A stretch of 64,000 nucleotides of DNA, taken from the NCBI GenBank assembly GCA_027297435.1, contig JAPUIA010000087.1, positions 1 to 64,000 of the forward strand, written 5' to 3'. The notes under the pieces are model-generated. The model had not been told where the DNA came from and did not search any database. It worked only from the letters and a program-made list of their open reading frames with translations. Positions 54,033 to 63,111 of this stretch are shown one piece after another (within the stretch, counting starts at the first letter, position 1; every line of letters starts with the position of its first letter). Position numbers and translations under genes: made by a program. The stretch is from Gammaproteobacteria bacterium (GTDB lineage: Bacteria > Pseudomonadota > Gammaproteobacteria > Pseudomonadales > Azotimanducaceae).

Positions 54033-55304
54033 ATGGCTCTGGTGTTCGAAGACGCGCGGCGTTGCTTCAATGTCTGGCTTTGCGCGTGCCTTTGTATCGG
54101 CACGGCGAGTGTATGTGCCCAGGTCGGTGATGCCGAACCGATCGTCATCGTGTTGTCGTGGGACGGCTTGCGGCACGACTTCCCCGATCGAGGGGTCTTT
54201 CCCGGACTGCGACGCCTGCAGACAGAAGGGGTGAGAGCAGGGCGCCTGACGCCCGTGTATCCGTCGTCGACCTTTCCCGCCCACGTCTCCATGGCCACCG
54301 GCACCTATCCGGACAAGCACGGCATCGTCGACAACCACTTCCTCGATCGAGTGCGCGGTGTGTACCGCTACGCAGCGGACGCCAATTGGATCGAGGCCGA
54401 GCCGTTGTGGATTGCAGCGGAACGCCAAGGTGTGCCGGCCGCGACCTATTTCTGGGTCGGCTCGGAGTCTGATTGGCGCGGTCAAGGCACCCGCTACCGC
54501 ATCTCACCATTCGATGGGCAACGCTCGGAAGCCCTCAAGGTCGACCAGATTTTGTCCTGGCTGCTATTGACCGAGGCGGAGCGACCGCGACTCATCATGA
54601 GCTACTGGGCGGGGGCCGATTCGGTTGCGCATCGCTACGGGCCGGATGACCAACGGGTGGCCCGCCAGATCGCCCGGCAAGATCGACAGCTACAACGGTT
54701 GTTGGAGGGTTTGGATAGCCTGCAACTTTGGGGTCACACCACGCTGTTGCTCGTTAGTGATCACGGTATGACGACGGTCGGTGAAAATCTCGACGTGCCC
54801 GGTGCGCTCGCGGATGCCGGTATTGGTGCGCGGGTATTTGGTGCGAGTGTGGGCCATGTATTCTTGGACGACATCGCACAACTGGCGCGGGCCCGCGAGG
54901 TGCTCGGCGCCCTCGACCCGCTGTCGATTTACACGCCCGAAGAGATCCCGCGGAGCTGGCGGCTACGGCATCCGACGCGCACCGGGGACTTGCTGCTGAC
55001 GACGGTACCGCCCTATAGCCTCTCGGGAGCGGCAGGTTTTGAAGGATTGATGGTCAGTGCCCTTGCGACGGCGGGTTGGGCGTTTGGCAGTCACGGGTAC
55101 GACCCGGCGCTGAAGGACATGGGTGGTGTGTTCTTTGCCATGGGACGCGGCGTACCGTCCGGCCTGGTTCTGTCCGACGTTCACCAGACGGATGTCGCAG
55201 CGACGGTGGCGCAGCTGCTGGGTATGAAACCGCCGTTGCAGTCTGAGGGGCGACCGATACGCGGTATCGGCGAATTTCTGATAGCGACACCGGAGGGTCG
55301 ATGA
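54033..55304 (+). CDS. Nucleotide pyrophosphatase/phosphodiesterase-type alkaline phosphatase superfamily enzyme
   Basis: Exported phosphodiesterase of 423 aa. It has a signal-like N-terminus (VWLCACLCIGTASVCAQ), the first metal ligand in VLSWDGLRHD, the nucleophile threonine in YPSSTFPAHVSMATGTYPDK, and further metal ligands in SYWAGADSVAHRYG and SDHGM and a late His in FGSHGYDP. The order matches ectonucleotide pyrophosphatases. The substrate is not known. The ATG at 54033 has GGGGGAA upstream. It overlaps the amidase start (ATGA). Confidence 0.88.
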   Translation: MALVFEDARRCFNVWLCACLCIGTASVCAQVGDAEPIVIVLSWDGLRHDFPDRGVFPGLRRLQTEGVRAGRLTPVYPSSTFPAHVSMATGTYPDKHGIVDNHFLDRVRGVYRYAADANWIEAEPLWIAAERQGVPAATYFWVGSESDWRGQGTRYRISPFDGQRSEALKVDQILSWLLLTEAERPRLIMSYWAGADSVAHRYGPDDQRVARQIARQDRQLQRLLEGLDSLQLWGHTTLLLVSDHGMTTVGENLDVPGALADAGIGARVFGASVGHVFLDDIAQLARAREVLGALDPLSIYTPEEIPRSWRLRHPTRTGDLLLTTVPPYSLSGAAGFEGLMVSALATAGWAFGSHGYDPALKDMGGVFFAMGRGVPSGLVLSDVHQTDVAATVAQLLGMKPPLQSEGRPIRGIGEFLIATPEGR

Positions 55305-56818
55305 GCCGACTGACGAGGATGTTCGCGCTAGCCGTTGGGCTCCGGCTAATCTGTGTTGGAGACTTTGCTATGGCCGACAACCTATTCGAAGCCTCGATCG
55401 ATGAGCTGCAGGCCCAGATGTCGAGTGGTGCGATCACCGCTGAAGATCTGGTTCGCTATTACCTGGTGCGAATCGATGCCTACGATGCCCGACTCAACGC
55501 GGTGATGGTGGTCAACCCGAAGGCGGTTCAGGAAGCGCGCACCCTCGACGCCGAGCGCCGCCAAAAAGGTACCCGGGGCCCACTGCACGGCATTCCGGTG
55601 ATCGTCAAGGACAACTATGAAACCATCGGTATGGCGACTACCGCCGGATCGGCGAGCCTCAAAGGTTTTGCACCGGATCGGGATGCTTTTCAAGTCGCCA
55701 AACTGAAGTCGGCCGGCGCCATCATTCTCGGCAAGGCGACGATGCACGAATTCGCGTATGGCATTACAACCGTGGGTTCCGGCTTTGGCGAAACCAGGAA
55801 CCCTTATGATTTGACGCGTACCCCCGGAGGTTCGAGCGGTGGCACCGGTGCGGCGGTTGCGGCCAACTTCGCCACCTTCGGCATGGGCAGCGATACCTGC
55901 GGGTCCATACGCATCCCGGCGGCACACAACAATCTGGTGGGATTGCGCGGCACGCAAGGGCTGTCGAGCCGTACCGGGATCATCCCTCTGTCACATACCC
56001 AAGACATCGGCGGGCCGCTGGCCAGGTCGGTCAAAGACCTCGCCTACGCACTCGACGCCACGGTGGGCTATGACCCGGCGGATCCGCAGAGTGCCGAGAG
56101 CGTCGGCCAGATTCGCGGTTCCTATGCCGAGCAGCTCGACGCCTATCGACTGGACGGCCGACGTATCGGCCTGATCGAGACTTCATTGACCGACGCGAGC
56201 GCCGAGGTACGGACGTTGATCCGGGCCGCTGCGAAGGAGCTCGAGGCGCTGGGCGTCGAAGTGCCAACGGTCACATTCGACCACAAAACGCTTTTGACCG
56301 AGCGGCCGACGGACGGCTTTCTCGTCTTGTCATACGATTTTCGGGGCGACATCAATCGATACTTTACCGCCAACCCGACCATCGGCTTCGAATCTCTCGC
56401 AGCGTTCATCGCAACCGGCGAGTACCACCCGCAGATCAAGCCCATGCTGGAAGGGTCGGAGTATTCGGGAGCCGAAATGGAACCCGCGTACCATTCCGAG
56501 CTTGCCAACCGCAAACACGTACGCCAAACGCTTTTGGCGTTGCTGGCTGACAATCAGTTGGACGCCTTGTTGTATCCCACGATGCGTGAGATTCCCGCGC
56601 TCGTGGGCGAAATCCAGGATGATAACAACTGCATGTTGAGCGCGGTCTCTGGACTTCCGGCTCTCGCCATCCCGGCGGGTTTTACCAAGACCGGCATCCC
56701 TATCGGCATGGAGTTGTTGGGCCCGATGTGGAGCGAACCGAAACTTCTAGGCCTTGGGTACCAGATCGAACAGGCGCGCCCGCAGAGGCGTGCACCGGAC
56801 AACGTCCCGCCGCTGTGA
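55301..56818 (+). CDS. Amidase signature family hydrolase with signal peptide
   Basis: 505-aa Ser-Ser-Lys hydrolase. Catalytic lysine is in PVIVKDNYETIG, the cis-serine in TPGGSSGGTGAAVAANF and the nucleophilic serine in GSDTCGSIRIPA. The N-terminus (MFALAVGLRLICVGDFAMA) suggests export, which differs from the GatA subunit of tRNA amidotransferase. The substrate is unknown. It is coupled to the phosphodiesterase by an ATGA overlap. Confidence 0.9.
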   Translation: MSRLTRMFALAVGLRLICVGDFAMADNLFEASIDELQAQMSSGAITAEDLVRYYLVRIDAYDARLNAVMVVNPKAVQEARTLDAERRQKGTRGPLHGIPVIVKDNYETIGMATTAGSASLKGFAPDRDAFQVAKLKSAGAIILGKATMHEFAYGITTVGSGFGETRNPYDLTRTPGGSSGGTGAAVAANFATFGMGSDTCGSIRIPAAHNNLVGLRGTQGLSSRTGIIPLSHTQDIGGPLARSVKDLAYALDATVGYDPADPQSAESVGQIRGSYAEQLDAYRLDGRRIGLIETSLTDASAEVRTLIRAAAKELEALGVEVPTVTFDHKTLLTERPTDGFLVLSYDFRGDINRYFTANPTIGFESLAAFIATGEYHPQIKPMLEGSEYSGAEMEPAYHSELANRKHVRQTLLALLADNQLDALLYPTMREIPALVGEIQDDNNCMLSAVSGLPALAIPAGFTKTGIPIGMELLGPMWSEPKLLGLGYQIEQARPQRRAPDNVPPL

Positions 56819-56839
56819 CAAGATTGTTGAGGGAAGCAC

Positions 56840-58444
56840 ATGGCCAAGTGGCAGCAAAAACGTAGCTTCTGGACTTGGGGTTTCGTATCGGATGAACCCT
56901 CTGACGCCGATCGCAAACGGGCAGCACTAACCGTTGCAGCGCGCACCGGCACGGCTGTCGACCCGCCGCCGGTACCGAAGCTCGAGGACATCGAAGTTCG
57001 TCCACCCCGGTTGTCGGTACCCGAAGCGTTGCGGGATTGGGTAACCACCGATCACGAAGAACGTTTGCTACACACGCATGGTGGTCATCCGCTCGAGCTG
57101 CAGGCGGCGCTCAGAGGTCAGTTTGACAATCCGCCCGACGCGGTCGCCCATCCGCAGAACGAGGACCAATTGGAGGCAACCCTCGCATGGGCTGATAAAC
57201 ATGCCCACGCCGTCATTCCCTACGGTGGTGCGACCAGCGTGGTCTGGGGCGTCAACGTGCCGGAAGATGCGGAGACTGCGGTGACCGTCGATCTCGATCA
57301 CTTGAGTCAGGTGTTGGAGCTCGACGAGGTGTCCCGTGCCGCGCGGATTCAAGCCGGCATGTTGGGACCTGATCTCGAGGATGCCCTGCGTCCCAAGGGA
57401 CTTACGTTGCGGCATTTTCCCCAGAGCTTTCCCTGGTCTACGGTGGGCGGGTGGGTCGCGACCCGCTCCGGCGGCCACTACGCGACCAACCATACCCATA
57501 TCGATGATTTCGTCGAGAGCATTCGCATGCTGACGCCCACAGGTTGGTGGGAGTCGCGCCGGTTGCCGGGGAGTGGGGCCGGGCCGAGCCCCGATCGGAT
57601 GGTCATCGGATCGGAAGGCACCCTTGGCATCATCAGCGAGTGCTGGTTGCGCGTTCAGAAACGGCCGACGTTTCGGGCCACGGCTCCTGTCGTGTTTCCG
57701 ACCTGGCAAGCGGGTGCCGAAGGCACCCGACAGATCGTGCAGGCGAAGTTGTGGCCGGCCAATCTAAGGTTGTTGGATCCGGTCGAGGCACGCCAAAGCG
57801 CTGGGTTGGACGGCGAGCAAACGCTCCTGATCGTCGGCTTCGAGTCGGCAGAAGTCTCGCAACGCGCCAACGTCGCCGCGGCGGTCGCCATTGCCAGAGA
57901 CGCAGGCGGCAGCGTCGAGGACGAGGCCATTCGTATCGACGACGGACAAGGCCAGGCGACCGGCCGCGAAGGGGCGGTCGGTGCTTGGCGCAACGCCTTT
58001 ATCGGCGTCAATGCAGGCCTCACCAATGGCCTGGGCCTCTTGGCAGATACGTTCGAAACCTCGATAACGTGGGATCGTTTTGATGAGTTCGATGGATACG
58101 TTCGCGAACGCGTCGGCGAGGTGCTTGCGCGCGTGCTCAAAGGGTCTGCCACCCTGTCGTGTCGGTTTACCCACGTATATCCGGACGGTCCTGCGCCGTA
58201 CTACAGTTTTTCCGGCGTCGGAAAGTTGGGTGGTGAGCTTGAACAGTGGCAAGAGATCAAGCACGCAGCGACCGAGGCCGTGGTCGCCGCCGGCGGTAGT
58301 GTGACCCACCATCATGCGGTGGGACGTCTGCATCGCCCGGGCTACGACAAACAACGACCGGAGTTATTTGCCGATGCGTATAGGGCCGCCAAAGCGGCCG
58401 TCGATCCGCATGGCATCATGAATCGTGGCGTGTTGTTCGATTGA
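56840..58444 (+). CDS. FAD-binding oxidase of the alkyldihydroxyacetonephosphate synthase (AGPS) type
   Basis: 534-aa flavoprotein. The PCMH-type FAD domain has VIPYGGATSVVWGVN, QSFPWSTVGGWVATRSGG and GSEGTLGIISE. The C-terminal cap domain has GGSVTHHHAVGRLHRPG, the His-rich motif of AGPS, and ends DPHGIMNRGVL. Ether lipid or glycolate-type chemistry cannot be separated by sequence. It begins 21 bases after the amidase and overlaps polB (TTGA). Confidence 0.88.
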   Translation: MAKWQQKRSFWTWGFVSDEPSDADRKRAALTVAARTGTAVDPPPVPKLEDIEVRPPRLSVPEALRDWVTTDHEERLLHTHGGHPLELQAALRGQFDNPPDAVAHPQNEDQLEATLAWADKHAHAVIPYGGATSVVWGVNVPEDAETAVTVDLDHLSQVLELDEVSRAARIQAGMLGPDLEDALRPKGLTLRHFPQSFPWSTVGGWVATRSGGHYATNHTHIDDFVESIRMLTPTGWWESRRLPGSGAGPSPDRMVIGSEGTLGIISECWLRVQKRPTFRATAPVVFPTWQAGAEGTRQIVQAKLWPANLRLLDPVEARQSAGLDGEQTLLIVGFESAEVSQRANVAAAVAIARDAGGSVEDEAIRIDDGQGQATGREGAVGAWRNAFIGVNAGLTNGLGLLADTFETSITWDRFDEFDGYVRERVGEVLARVLKGSATLSCRFTHVYPDGPAPYYSFSGVGKLGGELEQWQEIKHAATEAVVAAGGSVTHHHAVGRLHRPGYDKQRPELFADAYRAAKAAVDPHGIMNRGVLFD

Positions 58445-60792
58445 GCCAACCGTCTGACAAGGACGCTCCATGGCAGAAGGGCTTCATTCTGCAAGCGAGC
58501 TACCGGATCGAGCGTGGCATCCCAGTGGTAGTTTTGTATGGCCGGTTGGAGGACGGTGCGACCTTCCTCGTGCGTGATCGTCGGCAGGCGCCGCACTTCT
58601 ATGTTCGCGCCGAGGACGTAACGAAAGCCAAACCGCCGGATTGGCAGGGGGCAACGTTGGAGTTCTCGGATAAATGCACGTTTGCCGGGCAACCCGTCCA
58701 GAAAGTCATCGTTGCCACGCCACCCGATACACCGGCGGTGCGTGATCGTCTGCACCAGGCCGGCATCGATACGTTTGAGGCGGACGTACGATTTGCGGTG
58801 CGCTATCTCATCGATCGAGATGTCAAAGGTGGCTGCGAGATTCGCGGTGCGCGCGCGGCGGGCGAAGGTTGCCAGTGGGTGTTCGACGAACCCGAACTGC
58901 GCCCTGCGCACGTGGGCATTCTACCGAGGGTCTTGGCCTTCGATATCGAAACCGATGGCAAGGCCGACCGGCTGCTGGCCATATCGCTATACGGCTGTGG
59001 GGCGGACGAGGTCTATATCGTCGACTCGAGCGAGCGGCCGATGCCGGACAAGGCGGTTGCCTGTCGCGATGAGAAAGCGGCTCTCGAGCATTTTTGCCGC
59101 CGGGTGGTCGAGCTCGATGTCGACGTGTTGACCGGCTGGAACGTCGTCGACTTTGATCTGAGCGTGTTGTCGCGGGTCGCCGCGCGCGTCCGGCACCCGT
59201 TGCAACTCGGCCGGGAGCCTGGCCAGATCAGAATCAGACCGGCGCAGGGCTATTTCGGAAGTGGCAGTGCGACTATTCCAGGGCGTCTCGTGTTGGATGG
59301 CATGGATCTGTTGCGCGGCGCTTTCGTGCGCATGGACGACTACTCGCTCGATGCGGTCGCTCGGGAGGTTCTGGGCGAAGGCAAGGCCCTCGCAGGAGCC
59401 AGCCACGACCGGCTTGGCGAAATCCTCCATAACTACGCCAACGACCTTGCCGCCTTCGCGCTCTATGCTCGTACCGACGCTCGCTTGGCTTTGGAGATTG
59501 TCGAACGCTTGGACCTCGTCAACCTGGCCATGGCTCGTAGCCGTTTGACGGGCATGACGCCGGACCGGGTCGCGGCCAGCATCGCATCGTTCGACTTTTT
59601 GTATCTTGCCGAGCTTGGCAAGCGTGACGTCGTCGCACCGACCGTGCGCAGTGACGACTCTCGGGTGTTCGCCGCGCAAGCCGGCGGTCATGTTCTGGAA
59701 CCCGTCACGGGCGTGCACGACAACGTTTGGGTGTTCGACTTCAAGAGCCTCTATCCGAGCATCATGCGTACGTACAACGTCGATCCGCTGGGCTTCGTTG
59801 CGCCAGACCAGACAACGATTGATGCCATCGAGATGGCCAGCAGCGCGCGCTTTCGACGTCAGCCGGCGATTCTGCCGAGTATCCTCGATGCGTTGTTTCC
59901 GCAGAGGGAAAAGGCCAAACGGGCGGGCGACGGCGTTGCCTCTCAAGCCATCAAGATACTCATGAACTCCTTCTACGGGGTACTCGGCACGCCGGCCTGT
60001 CGTTTCCACAACCCGGAGATCGCCAACGCCATCACCGGCCAAGGTCGATACTTGCTGCTTTGGTCGAAAAGCTGGTTCGAAGAACGCGGTTTTCGAGTTT
60101 TGTACGGTGACACGGACAGCCTGTTCGTTGCCTCCGGCCTGAATGCCGAGGATGCCAACCGCGAGGGTCCCAAGCTCGCGCTGACGCTTACCGAGGAGCT
60201 CACCCGGCACATTGACCAGACGAGCGGAGTGGTGAGCCGCCTGGAACTCGAATTCGAGAAACTCTACCGGAAACTCTTCTTACCCGCGGTGCGGTCGGGG
60301 ACCGAGGGCGCCAGAAAACGCTACGCGGGCATCATCTCGGGGCAATCGGAGGTCGAGTTCGTCGGGATGGAGGTGGTTCGGCGCGACTGGACCGAGCTTG
60401 CCAAACACGTGCAACGTGAGCTTTACGCGAGGCTCTTTGGTGAAGAACCGGTAGAAGCGTATTTGAGCGGGCTGGTTCGTGAAGTACGCGGGGGCTTGCA
60501 TGACGACTGGCTCGTCTACCACAAAGGCTTGAGAAAACCGGTCACAGAGTACACGGCAAGCACGCCGCCCCACGTGGCTGCGGCACGCAAGTCCAAAGAA
60601 CCGGCGGCCCGCGTGGTGCACTACCTGATTACCCGCGCGGGACCGGAGCCGCTCGACAACCTCACCGCAGAACCGGATCGGGAACACTATGTCGAAAAGC
60701 AGGTGAAGCCCGTTGCGGAGCCGGTGTTGGCAACGCTCGGACTCAAGTTCGCACAGGTGATTGGTGACGACAAACAGTTGGGGCTATTTTAG
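58441..60792 (+). CDS. polB: DNA polymerase II (family B)
   Basis: Translesion/repair polymerase of 783 aa. The exonuclease motifs are present (LAFDIETDG, GWNVVDFDLSV, YARTDARLALEI), as are the polymerase motifs (VFDFKSLYPSIMRTYN, KILMNSFYGVLGTPACR, LYGDTDSLF, KRYAGI). The C-terminus QLGLF is the beta-clamp-binding motif of Pol II. The start is TTG 58441, overlapping the previous stop. Unlike polA in this window, its proofreading residues look intact. Such genes are often LexA-regulated, but here it sits at the end of a metabolic run. Confidence 0.96.
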   Translation: MSQPSDKDAPWQKGFILQASYRIERGIPVVVLYGRLEDGATFLVRDRRQAPHFYVRAEDVTKAKPPDWQGATLEFSDKCTFAGQPVQKVIVATPPDTPAVRDRLHQAGIDTFEADVRFAVRYLIDRDVKGGCEIRGARAAGEGCQWVFDEPELRPAHVGILPRVLAFDIETDGKADRLLAISLYGCGADEVYIVDSSERPMPDKAVACRDEKAALEHFCRRVVELDVDVLTGWNVVDFDLSVLSRVAARVRHPLQLGREPGQIRIRPAQGYFGSGSATIPGRLVLDGMDLLRGAFVRMDDYSLDAVAREVLGEGKALAGASHDRLGEILHNYANDLAAFALYARTDARLALEIVERLDLVNLAMARSRLTGMTPDRVAASIASFDFLYLAELGKRDVVAPTVRSDDSRVFAAQAGGHVLEPVTGVHDNVWVFDFKSLYPSIMRTYNVDPLGFVAPDQTTIDAIEMASSARFRRQPAILPSILDALFPQREKAKRAGDGVASQAIKILMNSFYGVLGTPACRFHNPEIANAITGQGRYLLLWSKSWFEERGFRVLYGDTDSLFVASGLNAEDANREGPKLALTLTEELTRHIDQTSGVVSRLELEFEKLYRKLFLPAVRSGTEGARKRYAGIISGQSEVEFVGMEVVRRDWTELAKHVQRELYARLFGEEPVEAYLSGLVREVRGGLHDDWLVYHKGLRKPVTEYTASTPPHVAAARKSKEPAARVVHYLITRAGPEPLDNLTAEPDREHYVEKQVKPVAEPVLATLGLKFAQVIGDDKQLGLF

Positions 60793-60856
60793 CGACCTAG
60801 AAGCCGTCTCAAAAATGAGACCGCTAATGGTATTCGAAGCAGATTAAGGCACAAAC

Positions 60857-62116
60857 ATGGATAAAACCTTCGATGTTGTGGTGTGGGGAGCGACCGGCTT
60901 CACGGGGCGGTTGGTCGCCGAATATCTTGCCGACCGCTACGGTCTCGACGGCGAGCTCAAGTGGACGATCGGCGGACGTAACGGCCAGAAGCTGGAGAGC
61001 GTGCGCCAGGCGTTTAAGGCGGGCGTGGGACAACTACCGCCCCAAGTTGCCGATAGTCACGACCTGGAGGCTTTGCGCGCGATCGTCAGGCAGACCCGAG
61101 TCATGTGTACCACCGTTGGGCCGTACGCGCGCTATGGTTCGGAACTCGTTCAAGCTTGCGCCGAGGAGGGGGTCGATTACTGCGATCTCACGGGCGAGGT
61201 GCATTGGATGCACGACATGATCCTGCGTCACGATGCGTCAGCGGCTGCCAGCGGCGCGCGCATCGTGCACACCTGTGGTTTCGACAGCATTCCCTCGGAT
61301 CTCGGCGTTTTCTACGTCCAACGCGCCATGGCCGAAGCACACGGCGTATATGCTGCCGAGGTGAAGTACCGTGCGTTGGACTTCAAAGGTGGGTTCAGCG
61401 GCGGCACGGTTGCCAGCATGCTCGATATGCTGGAGCGGGCCGAACAAGACCCGAGCCTAGAGCAGCTCATCAGCGATCCCTACGCGCTCGATCCCCAGGA
61501 CGGCGCTCGCGGCTTGGACGGCCCCGACAGCAACACCGCGTTCTACGACGCGGATTTCAAAGCCTGGGCAGCACCCTTCGTCATGGCGGGGATCAACACG
61601 CGGGTCGTACGCCGCAGCCATGCGCTCATGGGCTACCCCTACGGGGCTGATTTTCGTTATAACGAAGCGACACTGATCCGCGGTGGCGTCCTTGGCGCGA
61701 CCATTGCAGCGTCGGTTAGCGTAGGCACGGCGGGCGTGCTGGCGGCAATGGCCTTTGCACCGACCCGCAACCTGCTGGCCCGTTGGCTGCCTTCGCCCGG
61801 CGAAGGGCCTTCACAAACCGCGCGCGAGGCCGGGTTTTTCAAGATCGCACTGTTGGGCAAGCACCCAGAAACGCGGGCCAAGGACGTGTTGATCTACGTC
61901 CGGGGGGATCGCGATCCCGGCTATGGCTCGACGGCCAAAATGTTGGCCGAGAGCGCCGTGTGCCTTGCCCGGGATGGGATCAATGTGGGTGGTGGCATCG
62001 CTACGCCGGCCTCGACCATGGGCGCTGCGTTGGTCGACCGGCTCCATCAGAATGCCGGCGTGACTTTTGAGCTTACCAGTAGAACCGAACCTGAGGGCGC
62101 GCCAGACGCGCGCTGA
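60857..62116 (+). CDS. Saccharopine dehydrogenase-like NAD(P)-binding oxidoreductase
   Basis: 419-aa protein with the Rossmann motif VWGATGFTGRLVAEYLADRY at the N-terminus and TCGFDSIPSDLG near residue 140. This is the group related to trans-acting enoyl reductases and eukaryotic SCCPDH. A hydrophobic stretch near residues 280-305 may associate with membranes. A lipid-related role is suggested by the family. The substrate is unknown. A 6-bp hairpin (60806-60821) lies in the gap after polB. Confidence 0.88.
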   Translation: MDKTFDVVVWGATGFTGRLVAEYLADRYGLDGELKWTIGGRNGQKLESVRQAFKAGVGQLPPQVADSHDLEALRAIVRQTRVMCTTVGPYARYGSELVQACAEEGVDYCDLTGEVHWMHDMILRHDASAAASGARIVHTCGFDSIPSDLGVFYVQRAMAEAHGVYAAEVKYRALDFKGGFSGGTVASMLDMLERAEQDPSLEQLISDPYALDPQDGARGLDGPDSNTAFYDADFKAWAAPFVMAGINTRVVRRSHALMGYPYGADFRYNEATLIRGGVLGATIAASVSVGTAGVLAAMAFAPTRNLLARWLPSPGEGPSQTAREAGFFKIALLGKHPETRAKDVLIYVRGDRDPGYGSTAKMLAESAVCLARDGINVGGGIATPASTMGAALVDRLHQNAGVTFELTSRTEPEGAPDAR

Positions 62117-62237
62117 CCTCGTTCCAGGCCCGGGTTCGGCTGGTGAGATCGTTGTCGGCGTCCAGCCACCGTCGCACTAGGCGTACGTCGCTTTCGGTTT
62201 CGGCGCTGTTCAACAGTCTGTCTCGTACGGTTTCCAT
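62073..62237 (-). CDS. Possible small protein (54 aa), function unknown
   Basis: From the ATG at 62237, preceded by AAAGGGG 8 bases upstream, a short acidic/basic protein begins METVRDRLLNSAETES and ends LARPQVRFYW. It overlaps the convergent oxidoreductase by 44 bases, which counts against it. The good ribosome site and protein-like composition count for it. Expression is undecided. Confidence 0.4.
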   Translation of the reverse strand: METVRDRLLNSAETESDVRLVRRWLDADNDLTSRTRAWNEVSARLARPQVRFYW

Positions 62238-62505
62238 CGTTGCATCCCCTTTGATTCGAACGATAAGTGTGGCTCTCGAACCTTGGGTCACGGAATTTGC
62301 AGGCGGGGTTCAAAGTTTTTTCGTTCGCTAAAACGCAGTTGAAACCGTGCGGGTTGAGGCATTAAATGACTTGAGGGCACCGTTTAAGGTGTGCTTGGGG
62401 GGACCGGACTAATGGCCTTGGCGGAAGTGCCGCCACAGGCGATTTGAACCTTCTGGAACATCGACGTTACTCAAACCTTGGAACCGTATTGGCAGTAGGT
62501 ATCCG
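62238..62505. promoter_or_regulatory. Leader of the ECF sigma operon, with a possible ECF-type promoter
   Basis: This gene-free stretch precedes the sigma factor. GAACCTT (62446-62452) and TCAAA (62471-62475), 18 bases apart, resemble the GGAACTT/TCTGA type boxes used by ECF sigma factors and could allow self-activation; the spacing is slightly long. A small hairpin GGCGG/CCGCC (62421-62435) lies upstream. Nothing else is recognisable. Confidence 0.3.
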
Positions 62506-63111
62506 ATGAGTGCTTACGTCAGGCTGAGCGGAATGGCAGATAACGAAGATAAGGACATTGCCCTTGTAACGCGTATCGCCGAAGGCGACAAGGCGGCATT
62601 TCGCGCCTTGTTCGAAACCTACGGCGAGCGTGTATTTCGGTACGTCTACCGCATGGTCAATGACGAAGGTCGGGCGGAGGAGGTAACGAACGACGTGATG
62701 TTGGAAGTATGGAAAGGCGCCCGCAAATTCGAAGGCAGATCGAAGGCATCCACCTGGGTGCTCGGTATTGCGAGGCATTTGGCCCTGAATGCGATTCGCG
62801 GCAAGCAACTCGTCACCGTAGACCTCGTCGACTCCCCGGAGGTCGCTGACGGGCGAGAACCCGAAGCGACCGTGCGGGATCGCGATACGGTGAAGCAAAA
62901 GCTGCGCGTTGCTCTGGCGAAGCTGTCGAGCGACCATCGGGAGGTCGTCGAGCTGGCGTTCTTTCACGGCTATTCCTATCAAGAGGTGGCCGAAGTGATG
63001 GGTTGTCCTGAAAGCACCGTAAAAACGCGCATGTTTCACGCCAAGAAACAGCTGCGTCAAGCGCTGAAGCACAGCGGTCTGGATGGTATGACGTTGGAAG
63101 CCGTGCCATGA
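62506..63111 (+). CDS. ECF-type RNA polymerase sigma factor
   Basis: Alternative sigma factor of 201 aa. Region 2 covers about 40-80 (YVYRMVNDEGRAEEVTNDVM, LEVWKGARKFEG). Region 4 has the helix-turn-helix SYQEVAEVMGCPESTVKTRM. The ATG at 62506 or an internal ATG at 62533 may be the start. It overlaps the zinc-finger protein gene (ATGA), the usual sigma/anti-sigma arrangement. Confidence 0.93.
   Translation: MSAYVRLSGMADNEDKDIALVTRIAEGDKAAFRALFETYGERVFRYVYRMVNDEGRAEEVTNDVMLEVWKGARKFEGRSKASTWVLGIARHLALNAIRGKQLVTVDLVDSPEVADGREPEATVRDRDTVKQKLRVALAKLSSDHREVVELAFFHGYSYQEVAEVMGCPESTVKTRMFHAKKQLRQALKHSGLDGMTLEAVP

Noticed and set aside
60806-60821. GTCTCA-AAAA-TGAGAC hairpin after polB as a terminator
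   Set aside because: It is a perfect but short stem (6 bp) with no T-run. I note it only as a hairpin.
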